64,000 nt of DNA from Lactiplantibacillus xiangfangensis (GTDB lineage Bacteria > Bacillota > Bacilli > Lactobacillales > Lactobacillaceae), in assembly GCF_001438845.1 (NCBI RefSeq), contig NZ_JQCL01000015.1:1-64000 (forward strand), in the 5' to 3' direction. This document shows positions 8,179 to 15,172 of this stretch, piece after piece. The notes under the pieces were generated by a model. The model ran no database searches and was not told the DNA's origin. It worked only from the letters and a program-made list of their open reading frames with translations. The first letter of the stretch is position 1, and each line of letters starts with the position of its first letter. The position numbers and the translations under genes were made by a program.

Positions 8179-8490
8179 TTAATGAAGCTGCCACGTTGCC
8201 ACCATGATTGCACCACTAATAATGAAGCTGATAACGTATCCAGCAACGATCCACCACTGATAACCGGCCAACTGTCGTGGTTGTGCCTGCTGATACAGCC
8301 AGCCATAGAAAATCAAGCACCCCAGACTGATGGGCACCATGAAAACTAGCCCCAGGATAACGTCGACCCAGCCATCCGGTGTGAGTAAACCATAGCTAAT
8401 CAACAATACGGGCCCCGCAACTAACAACACATTCACTAGCCATTCAAATAAGTGATACCGCTCTGAAAAGCGCAATTTGCCCATCTCCAC
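8179..8490 (-). CDS. Small membrane protein, unknown
   Basis: A 103-residue protein with three hydrophobic segments (about 18-37, 44-66 and 80-100). I do not recognise the family. The start GTG 8490 shares a base with the stop TAG of the upstream gene (TAGTG), indicating translational coupling; an in-frame ATG at 8484 is possible but has no properly spaced ribosome site. Co-transcribed with the YdeI-like gene. Confidence 0.6.
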   Translation of the reverse strand: MEMGKLRFSERYHLFEWLVNVLLVAGPVLLISYGLLTPDGWVDVILGLVFMVPISLGCLIFYGWLYQQAQPRQLAGYQWWIVAGYVISFIISGAIMVATWQLH

Positions 8491-8735
8491 TACTTTTTAC
8501 GGCTGTCATAAGCCCGTTTAGACTTATACCCTGATCTAAACACGGTCTTCATGACATCGACGTGCCGCTGCTTAGTTGCCTCGGCCTTGGCTCCAAAAAT
8601 GAACCGCGCCCATTCCCGCTGATAGCCAGGCGTCAGCTGGTCAAAGAAACTGGCTAATTGTGCGTCAGTCGTTAACAACTCACTAACACGTGGAATATCT
8701 TTTTCGTAAAAACTCAATGGTTGAGTCGTCATCAT
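8490..8735 (-). CDS. YdeI/OmpD-associated-like protein
   Basis: An 81-residue protein resembling the C-terminal part of the YdeI/OmpD-associated family (also annotated as bacteriocin-protection proteins). The diagnostic region is LTPGYQREWARFIFGAKAE followed by KQRHVDVMKTVFRSGYK. Full YdeI proteins are longer, so this is a short form. GAGGAGGG precedes tandem ATG codons at 8735 and 8732; an in-frame TTG just before them is too close to the ribosome site. First gene of a two-gene operon. Role unknown. Confidence 0.65.
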   Translation of the reverse strand: MMTTQPLSFYEKDIPRVSELLTTDAQLASFFDQLTPGYQREWARFIFGAKAEATKQRHVDVMKTVFRSGYKSKRAYDSRKK

Positions 8736-8921
8736 CAATCCCTCCTCGTCGTTTATTTAATTTTAACGTAAGAAACTAAAATTCCCCAACAATTTAAGTT
8801 TTAATATTTCGAATTTCAGTAAAAATGCGCTATCATTAATAGTGTGAGTGTTTAAGCCACAACTAATAACATCTAAAACCACTAACTATCATGACACGTT
8901 ATCATCAAGGGGAGCCCTGCT

Positions 8922-9350
8922 ATGTCAAAATTCGATATTACACTCATCACTGCCGACCGCGCTAAAGGCATGCTGACTGAGTATAAAGACCAACGTAAAA
9001 ATTCCGTTCCACATTTAGCGCATCCCGGGCGTTACATATTACCTGATTACAAGTTAACCCGGCGACGGGCCGCATTCAAGATCGTCAAACACACCTTCTT
9101 AACGCCCCACTATAAGTCATACGTTGCTATGGACTCCGACAACGGTCACACGCTGTGGTTTCACAACTTTGGCTCTCTAACCGAGGCCTTATTTTGGTTA
9201 GAGACCGGGTTAAAAATCAGCGATACTGACTCCCATTCTAATTACAAGGAATGGGTAACCAAGCACACGGACAACATCACTGCGTTTAAAGATCTTTTAC
9301 GTGAAACTAAAAAGGCCCAACCTAAGAAAAAAAAAGCGAACCACAAATAG
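8922..9350 (+). CDS. Hypothetical protein with Lys-rich tail
   Basis: A 142-residue soluble protein with no signal peptide or membrane segment and no family that I recognise. It ends in a strongly basic tail (last 20 residues, mostly Lys), which could bind nucleic acid. The ribosome site AAGGGGAG precedes the ATG at good distance. Monocistronic, divergent from the YdeI-like gene, with its own strong terminator. Confidence 0.6.
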   Translation: MSKFDITLITADRAKGMLTEYKDQRKNSVPHLAHPGRYILPDYKLTRRRAAFKIVKHTFLTPHYKSYVAMDSDNGHTLWFHNFGSLTEALFWLETGLKISDTDSHSNYKEWVTKHTDNITAFKDLLRETKKAQPKKKKANHK

Positions 9351-9353
9351 GCG

Positions 9354-9414
9354 AAAAGCAGGTTACGACTAAACGAGAGTACCTCTCTAATTTAGTCGTA
9401 ACCTGCTTTTTTAT
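9354..9414. terminator. Bidirectional terminator
   Basis: AAAGCAGGTTACGACTAAA (from 9355) pairs perfectly with TTTAGTCGTAACCTGCTTT (9391-9409), flanked by A and T runs. Confidence 0.92.
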
Positions 9415-9424
9415 TATTTATTGA

Positions 9425-9754
9425 TTACTGACGGCGGCCGTCAAATAGATTCCAACGCGACAAGATACTCAATCCTAGTAACACCAAACCTAAGAGAACG
9501 ACTTTAAGCGGATTGGTCTCGTCGGTTTGCGGGAGTTGTCGCTTTACCTTCCCCACAGCTGCCGCTTGTGCGGGGCGGATGACCGGTCTAAGTTGTGGCG
9601 GTTGTTGCGATAAATGAGTTAGCACCTGCTCACTAGCATTGACCCGACCCGTGACTGCGAGGCGCTCCGCCCGTCCCGTTATCCCACTGAGTCCCATTAG
9701 AAGGCCCATTGTTGCCACGATGCCAGTCACTAATTTCGTCAATTGCTTCATCAT
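9425..9754 (-). CDS. Short sortase-anchored surface protein (LPQTDE)
   Basis: A 109-residue precursor. An N-terminal signal peptide (basic MMKQLTK, hydrophobic core to about 24) is followed by only about 45 residues, then the sorting motif LPQTDE (74-79), a hydrophobic stretch (84-98) and a basic tail. LPQTxE is the form of the sortase signal usual in L. plantarum. The start ATG 9754 has AAGGGGA 6 nt upstream; longer in-frame starts lack this. After processing the exposed part is tiny and Pro/Gln-rich, with no recognisable domain, so it may be a spacer, a decoy or a remnant of a larger adhesin. Confidence 0.75.
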   Translation of the reverse strand: MMKQLTKLVTGIVATMGLLMGLSGITGRAERLAVTGRVNASEQVLTHLSQQPPQLRPVIRPAQAAAVGKVKRQLPQTDETNPLKVVLLGLVLLGLSILSRWNLFDGRRQ

Positions 9755-9959
9755 TAAAAGTCCCCTTTTATTAACAGAATTTTGATTCAACTGCCCTTAA
9801 AAAGTTGCTACTTAGTATGATGCTTAAACTGCTAGTGTGGGGTACTAACTGACCGCCACAACTTCAGTATATAAAATCAATGTAAAGCTTATGCCACGCT
9901 TTAGTAAATATCCGTTAAAAAGCTAGTAAACATCACCACTTTGCAATTGATTCCAAAAG

Positions 9960-10160
9960 AATGTGCGACAAAACTCAAAAAGCCATTCAGAAATATCAAC
10001 TATTTCTGAATGGCCTCCCTTATTACTATGGTCGAAACGTGTGACAAAAGGCAATTTGTTCCGCTTAACCCAAAATCAGCGACCATTCCAAGCCCGGGAA
10101 TAATCGCTGATTTTACGTTAATGCTCACAAACTGACCGCCTTTTGTCCCACTCTCTGAAT
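9960..10160 (-). repeat. Repeat element C, copy 1 (most complete)
   Basis: About 200 bp with matching ends: GTGGGACAAAAGGC near 10155 and GCCTTTTGTCACAC near 10040 on the minus strand. It contains the hairpin AATCAGCGA/TCGCTGATT (10072-10112) and the hairpin GCCATTCAGAAATA/TATTTCTGAATGGC (9982-10014). Parts recur at 20720-20822 and 48808-48905. Non-coding, downstream of the BCCT gene. Confidence 0.7.
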
Positions 10161-10171
10161 TTCATTTTTAA

Positions 10172-11857
10172 TTAATCTGTTTCTTGCGCTGACTTTCGAG
10201 AGGCACGCCGTTCGCGCGCATAGTCCGAATTGGTCGAGATTTCGATATCACGAGCCAACCGCTTGCGCCGAGCCAATTCGGCCGCCTTGGCATTTGCCTT
10301 AGCCGCTTCCTTGACCGGATCCGTCGTCAAGTCGTGATGAATCGAATATAGCAAGATAAGCGCAACAATCGTCAGTGGGAACCCCGACATCGCACAGATC
10401 GCCTGAATTGATTCAAAACCACCGACCGTCACTAACCCTAATGAGAACAAGAGGAAAATAACGACCCAGCTCATCCGATTAAAGCGACTTGGTTGTTGAC
10501 CAGGTGCCAATTGCTTACTAGTAAATGACGACGTGATGAAGGCAAACGACGAAACCGTCGTGGCCAAGAACACGAAGCATGATAGGCAGTACAAGGCTAA
10601 CATGATCATCTTCAATGGCAAGGTCGATAATACCGCTGCAATCACGGCCGCTTGTCCCTGCGTATTTAGGATGTGAACCAAGTTAACCGCACCCGTCCGT
10701 TGTAAGAACAAGGCGTAACCACCTAAGACCGCGTAAAAGCTGACACAGCCTAGGGAGCCCCATAGCAGCATTCCGCCTAAGACCTGACGAATTGTCCGCC
10801 CACGTGAAATCCGTGCAATGAACAGCCCCATAACGGGCATAAATGATAACCACCAGCCCCAATAGAAGATGGTCTGGCGTTGCATGGCCGTTGCATGACC
10901 ATTAGGTGCCGTGTTCGTGCTTAAGCTGACAAACTTATTGATAAACAATCCGATACTGTTAGTTTCGGAGTTTAAAATGTATAAGGTTGGGCCTACGACT
11001 AAAACTAGGACTAGGAAACCAATGGCTAACCAAATATGAGCTGAGCTCAACCGGCCAATTCCTTTTTTCAAACCGTTGAAAACGGCGATCGCGAAGATCA
11101 CAAATAACAAGGCGAATAAGCCTAGTTTCAAGCCCATGTTATCAGGAATCCCAGTTGCAGTGCTGAGGACTTTAGAAATAACTGGGATTTCCATCCCGAC
11201 AGACGTCCCAACACCACCCATAATCCCGATGATGACTAAAAGGTCAATGGTATTTCGAGCAATCCGCTTAGCCATACCAGGGCCTGCTAAAACGGTAATA
11301 GCCGCACTCAAGCGTTGAACCTTGACGTGCTTGACATACATCGCATAAGCAATCGCAATGGTTGCGGGTGCAAACATCATCCACGCCATTGGGCCCCAAT
11401 TAAATTGGCCTAACATATGCGCGTAATTATACGCTGAAGTTGAGAATGGCTTAACGCCAAAGGAAGGGCTCTGTAAGTAACGCAATGGATCGACGATACT
11501 CAACATTAAAATGCTGGCATCGATCCCGGTCGCGTAGACCATACTACCCCAATGAAACGTTGAAAATTCGGGTTTGTCCTTGGGATCGCCTAGCTTGGTC
11601 TTCCCAAGTTTGCTGAATCCTAAGTAAATAAAGAAAAGAAAAGTAATGACGTATACTGACATGTATAACCAACTCATGTTGTTCGTTAACCAGTTCAAAA
11701 CCCCGGTTAAACTCGTTTCTAATGAGTGACCACCTCTCAACAAAATGATTGAAGCCACCGCAAAGAGACCAATTGTTGGTAAATAAACCCACCAATCAAT
11801 ATTCTTACTTTTTAAAATAATAAACCTGCTACTGAATATATACTCTCTATATATCAA
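10172..11857 (-). CDS. BCCT-family glycine betaine/carnitine/choline transporter
   Basis: Secondary transporter of quaternary ammonium osmolytes, about 12 membrane segments. The BCCT signature FYWGWWLSFMPVMGLF lies near residues 330-345, with GGVGTSVGMEIP near 215. The C-terminus (about 45 residues after the last helix) is highly charged with many Arg/Lys; such tails sense osmotic stress in BetP-type carriers. The start is unsure: the frame begins at TTG 11857 with only a weak AGGAAG about 14 nt upstream, and there is no ATG or GTG before the first helix. Monocistronic. Substrate preference cannot be read from the sequence. Confidence 0.88.
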   Translation of the reverse strand: MIYREYIFSSRFIILKSKNIDWWVYLPTIGLFAVASIILLRGGHSLETSLTGVLNWLTNNMSWLYMSVYVITFLFFIYLGFSKLGKTKLGDPKDKPEFSTFHWGSMVYATGIDASILMLSIVDPLRYLQSPSFGVKPFSTSAYNYAHMLGQFNWGPMAWMMFAPATIAIAYAMYVKHVKVQRLSAAITVLAGPGMAKRIARNTIDLLVIIGIMGGVGTSVGMEIPVISKVLSTATGIPDNMGLKLGLFALLFVIFAIAVFNGLKKGIGRLSSAHIWLAIGFLVLVLVVGPTLYILNSETNSIGLFINKFVSLSTNTAPNGHATAMQRQTIFYWGWWLSFMPVMGLFIARISRGRTIRQVLGGMLLWGSLGCVSFYAVLGGYALFLQRTGAVNLVHILNTQGQAAVIAAVLSTLPLKMIMLALYCLSCFVFLATTVSSFAFITSSFTSKQLAPGQQPSRFNRMSWVVIFLLFSLGLVTVGGFESIQAICAMSGFPLTIVALILLYSIHHDLTTDPVKEAAKANAKAAELARRKRLARDIEISTNSDYARERRASRKSAQETD

Positions 11858-12493
11858 TATAATTCGTGGTTCTTCCTACCTATATACCCCGGTAGTCCCC
11901 ACGCGTAAATTTCCGACTAGCAATCGGTACATTCCCTCGAGTTACTCCTCGAAGCACTCAGTACCCTGACTGAATCAGGTTTAATCGGCTTTGTCATCTG
12001 AACTCTGTTTGTGCTAACTCAAAATCAGTAGCAGAATTTCCTTCTTTCCGTTGGTTGAGTTCCGATAACGCCATACTGAAAATTGTATGATTAATTGCAT
12101 AATCGCGTTGGTGTTGATCTATATTTTAGCGCTGATTAGTGTTTCTACTTGTGCTCGTCTCTGTTATCGAGTCGATCACGCTGACACACCACGTAACGAT
12201 TAATGGTTACATTTATCTTGCTAATGGATAACCCCCTTGATGCATCAGATAAACAAGTCCGCTTTGCCGTCACGCCCAGCAAGTTTAAAATGACGTTCCG
12301 TGGTACAAAAAAACACGCGACAAGGGTAACGGATTACCACCTGTACAGCGCGCCTGGGCTTATACAAATGCTGATTTCAGTATTTTTTCTGATATCTGAT
12401 GTTCATGTATAAGTATACTAGTATTATATTAGAAGTAAAATGAATGACTTGTCAGCGCTTAATCCCTCATATAATAGGGTTAAGACCGCTTTT
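11858..12493. other. Long intergenic stretch without a convincing gene
   Basis: About 640 bp upstream of the BCCT gene. Two short frames (12087-12203, hydrophobic, 38 codons; 12203-12412, 69 codons) lack ribosome sites and recognisable domains. Near 12405-12435 there are several TATACT/TATTATA -10-like elements. I see no clear homology to neighbouring genes; it may hold promoters for both flanking genes and decayed sequence. Confidence 0.4.
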
Positions 12494-12517
12494 AAAGCCG
12501 AAAAACCGGCTTTTTTT
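12420..12517 (+). promoter_or_regulatory. Possible attenuator leader of the metal ATPase gene
   Basis: -10-like elements near 12410-12430 are followed by a helix TAATCCCT/AGGGTTA (about 12460-12482) and a perfect terminator AAAGCCG/CGGCTTT (12494-12500/12507-12513) with T7. The ATPase start is about 140 nt further on. Either a leader with conditional termination or the end of a short RNA. Confidence 0.4.
12494..12517 (+). terminator. Intrinsic terminator upstream of the metal ATPase
   Basis: A 7-bp perfect stem with a 6-nt loop, followed by TTTTTTT. Confidence 0.75.
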
Positions 12518-12654
12518 CAGAAAATAGTCATAATTTTTCGAAACCATTAGTTTTTTATTTAGAATCATTCTTAACTGTTGATTTTATTTATTTAAATGTT
12601 ATGCTTACAACTAGAATAACGAAATCGGTTTCAATAAGCAATAAGGAGGGGTTC

Positions 12655-14496
12655 ATGATGCGGCATTACTACAAATTAACACTTACTGTCAGTGTCGGAA
12701 TCATTGCGTTAATTTTACAGTTTGGCTTCCATCAACAACTCGCTGCTCAGCTGATCATCACTTTATGGGGATCACTAATGGCACTATCAATGCTAGTTGA
12801 AATGATCAAAACACTCCGGTCAGGTAAATACGGGGTGGACCTGCTAGCAATTACCGCCATCGTGGCCACTTTAGCCGTCAGTGAGTACTGGGCCGGACTA
12901 GTGGTCCTGATCATGCTGACGGGTGGTGACTCCTTAGAAGATTACGCCGCCAAGCGGGCCAACACCGAACTGAAAGCCCTGCTTGATAATTCACCACGGA
13001 CCGCGCACCGCCTCATTGATGAAAATTTGACAGACATTGCGGTCGAAGATGCGACGGTTGGCGACCAGCTAGTCGTTAAACCCGGCGAACTTGTCCCCGT
13101 TGACGGTCACCTAATTCAAGGGACTGCGCTCTTTGACGAATCTTCCCTGACTGGTGAATCAAAGCCCGTCGAAAAAAATATTGGTGACGACGTCATGTCT
13201 GGTGCCGTTAACGGTGATAACGCCGTTACAATGGTCGTCGACAAGTTGGCCATTGATAGTCAGTACCAACAGTTAGTTAAATTGGTTAAAGAATCCGAAT
13301 CACGGCCCGCAAAGTTCGTTCGCTTAGCTGACCGCTACGCCGTGCCATTTACGCTAGTCGCCTACGTCATTGCAGGGATTGCTTGGGTGATTAGCGGTGA
13401 CCCCCACCGGTTCGCAGAAGTGCTCGTTGTGGCTTCACCATGTCCGTTGATTTTAGCGGCGCCGGTCGCCCTCGTTTCCGGGATGAGCCGTACTAGCCGA
13501 AACGGGATCGTGGTTAAGACCGGGGACATGCTCGAAAAAATGTCGACAGCAAAAACCGCGGCCTTCGATAAAACGGGGACCATTACTAGCGGTCAATTGG
13601 CCGTTAACAAAATTGTGCCCCAAGCTGATTTTACCACGGACCAAATTTTACACTTAGCCGCTAGTGCGGAACAAAACTCCAGTCATATCTTAGCCCGGTC
13701 GCTGGTCAAGTACGTCAGTGACGCGCCTCTGAGTCCAGCCACGAGTCTGGAAGAAGTTACCGGTAACGGAATCACCGCAACGGTTGATGGTTACGAGGTT
13801 AAGGTCGGCAAGCTAAAGTTCGTTGACCCCGACACCCAGCACCAGTCGCTGGCACAAACGGCGATCTACGTCACCATTAACAACGTCTACGCCGGTTACG
13901 TGACCTTCATCGATAACGTCCGGCCCGAAGCCGCGGATACGCTTAAAGCGCTCCACGCGGAAGGCGTTAAAAACGTCATGATGCTGACCGGTGACCAACA
14001 AGTTATCGCCGACAACATTGCGGAGAAAGTCGGGATCGATACGGTCGCAGCCGACTTACTACCCGCCGATAAGATCAAACATTTAAAGAACGTTCCGGCA
14101 GCCGAACGTCCCGTCATCATGGTTGGGGACGGGGTCAACGACGCACCGCCCCTCGCCGTTGCCGACGTTGGGATTGCGATGGGTGCTCACGGTTCAACGG
14201 CAGCTAGTGAATCCGCCGACGTTGTCATCTTAAAAGACGACTTGAGCCGAGTTGTCACGGCCATCCAGATTGCTAAGGATACGATGCAAGTCGCCAAGCA
14301 AGCCGTCTGGATTGGAATCGCCATCTGTACAATTTTGATGCTGATTGCCAGCACCGGGATTATTCCCGCACTGTTCGGCGCAATGCTACAAGAAGTTGTC
14401 GACACGGTTTCAATCCTTTGGGCCTTACGAGCGTTACGTGATCGTTCAGGATCAAACGTTAAACCCGTTGGCTCAACCGAAACGCGTCAAAGTTAA
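12655..14496 (+). CDS. Heavy-metal-translocating P1B-type ATPase
   Basis: ATP-driven metal exporter in the cell membrane, 613 residues, without an N-terminal metal-binding domain. TGES (actuator), SPCPL with Cys263 in the membrane metal site, DKTGT with phosphorylated Asp305 and GDGVNDAPP are all present. The membrane motif SPC (not CPC) and the late QEVVD sequence differ from classical Cd/Zn and Cu pumps, so metal specificity (Zn, Cd, Co, Fe or Mn) is open. In the nucleotide domain the usual SSHP reads SSHI, losing the conserved proline. AAGGAGGGG is just upstream of ATG 12655; the longer frame from 12601 has no ribosome site. A palindrome AGAATCATTCT (12561-12571) could be an operator. Confidence 0.9.
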   Translation: MMRHYYKLTLTVSVGIIALILQFGFHQQLAAQLIITLWGSLMALSMLVEMIKTLRSGKYGVDLLAITAIVATLAVSEYWAGLVVLIMLTGGDSLEDYAAKRANTELKALLDNSPRTAHRLIDENLTDIAVEDATVGDQLVVKPGELVPVDGHLIQGTALFDESSLTGESKPVEKNIGDDVMSGAVNGDNAVTMVVDKLAIDSQYQQLVKLVKESESRPAKFVRLADRYAVPFTLVAYVIAGIAWVISGDPHRFAEVLVVASPCPLILAAPVALVSGMSRTSRNGIVVKTGDMLEKMSTAKTAAFDKTGTITSGQLAVNKIVPQADFTTDQILHLAASAEQNSSHILARSLVKYVSDAPLSPATSLEEVTGNGITATVDGYEVKVGKLKFVDPDTQHQSLAQTAIYVTINNVYAGYVTFIDNVRPEAADTLKALHAEGVKNVMMLTGDQQVIADNIAEKVGIDTVAADLLPADKIKHLKNVPAAERPVIMVGDGVNDAPPLAVADVGIAMGAHGSTAASESADVVILKDDLSRVVTAIQIAKDTMQVAKQAVWIGIAICTILMLIASTGIIPALFGAMLQEVVDTVSILWALRALRDRSGSNVKPVGSTETRQS

Positions 14497-14517
14497 CTAA
14501 GGATGTGAATTTAATTT

Positions 14518-14700
14518 ATGCCACAATTACCCGAATGGGTGCTTCGGTGGTCACAGAGCGCGTTAACGTTCATTGTGGTCCTAACCCTCGTATCCGTTTT
14601 CCTATTACAAATTCCGCTTAAAGAAACAATTCTTGTCGATTTTGCCTACATGCTCCTTACGCTACCAGCTGCTTGGTACCGGGAACATCATAAGGCGTAA
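14518..14700 (+). CDS. Small membrane protein downstream of metal ATPase
   Basis: 60 residues, two hydrophobic segments (about 15-33 and 38-52) and a basic end. It follows the ATPase after 21 nt and precedes a strong terminator, so it is co-transcribed. AAGGA lies about 13 nt upstream, a long spacing. No family recognised; perhaps an accessory of the pump, judged only by position. Confidence 0.6.
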   Translation: MPQLPEWVLRWSQSALTFIVVLTLVSVFLLQIPLKETILVDFAYMLLTLPAAWYREHHKA

Positions 14701-14750
14701 AAATAGTGATCAGTTTTGAGAACAATCTCGAAACTGATCACTATTTTTTT
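14699..14750. terminator. Terminator of the metal ATPase operon
   Basis: AAAAATAGTGATCAGTTT pairs perfectly with AAACTGATCACTATTTTT, followed by T residues. Confidence 0.92.
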
Positions 14751-14759
14751 GCTTAGTTG

Positions 14760-14934
14760 CGCTTCGGCGGGGAGAACCAGTGTACTATGGGAGGACGGCC
14801 TCAGCCATGGTTCGGTCTGAGGCCTCAATTCAAAGCCGGTAACCCACATCTTTGAATTGCCCCGCAACATTCGTCGGCTAAGAACCGCCGACCAACGTTG
14901 CCGACACAGCACACTAGTCCTCCCCGCCTTCGCT
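14760..14934 (-). repeat. Repeat element A, copy 2
   Basis: Minus-strand copy. Outer helix GGCGGGGA (14927-14920) with TCCCCGCC (14772-14765); inner hairpin GCAAC..GGTCGGC/GCCGAC..GTTGC with the loop GGTTCTTA shared by other copies; then CAATTCAAAG/CTTTGAATTG and GGCCTCAG/CTGAGGCC. Adjacent to B copy 1 in the same B-then-A order. Confidence 0.85.
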
Positions 14935-14975
14935 AAAATTAATTTTATTACCACTATCGCTATCAAATAGCTGGA

Positions 14976-15144
14976 GGTTGTCGCTGATGGCATCGGTCGT
15001 GAAGGTGGTCTTAACCGGTGATTTTCCGGTCTTAGACCACGGACGGTCCGGGACAATTGCGCACCTTGCAATTGTTCCGGGCGAGGGTCAAGACGTTTCT
15101 CAGGCTTGACCCGGTCCCACGACCGCATGTCATCAGCGACAACC
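14976..15144 (-). repeat. Repeat element B, copy 1, with apical insertion
   Basis: Long hairpin closed by GGTTGTCGCTGATG (15144-15131) and CATCAGCGACAACC (14989-14976), continuing through GCGGTCGTG/CACGACCG. Unlike the other copies, the apex holds about 80 extra bases with two more hairpins (GGGTCAAG/CTTGACCC and ACAATTGC/GCAATTGT). It lies 42 bp from element A copy 2. Confidence 0.8.
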
Positions 15145-15172
15145 GGAACAAATTATAAATAACTGTTTCGTA

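Noticed and set aside
12087-12203. 38-codon hydrophobic frame resembling a type I toxin peptide
   Set aside because: Membrane-like peptide with charged end, but no ribosome site and no visible antisense RNA promoter; not supported enough to call.
12203-12412. 69-codon frame in the gap upstream of the metal ATPase
   Set aside because: No ribosome site, no recognisable domain, odd composition; treated as non-coding.
14688-15128. 146-codon frame on the minus strand
   Set aside because: It runs through the terminator and repeats A2 and B1; low-complexity translation typical of structured repeat DNA.
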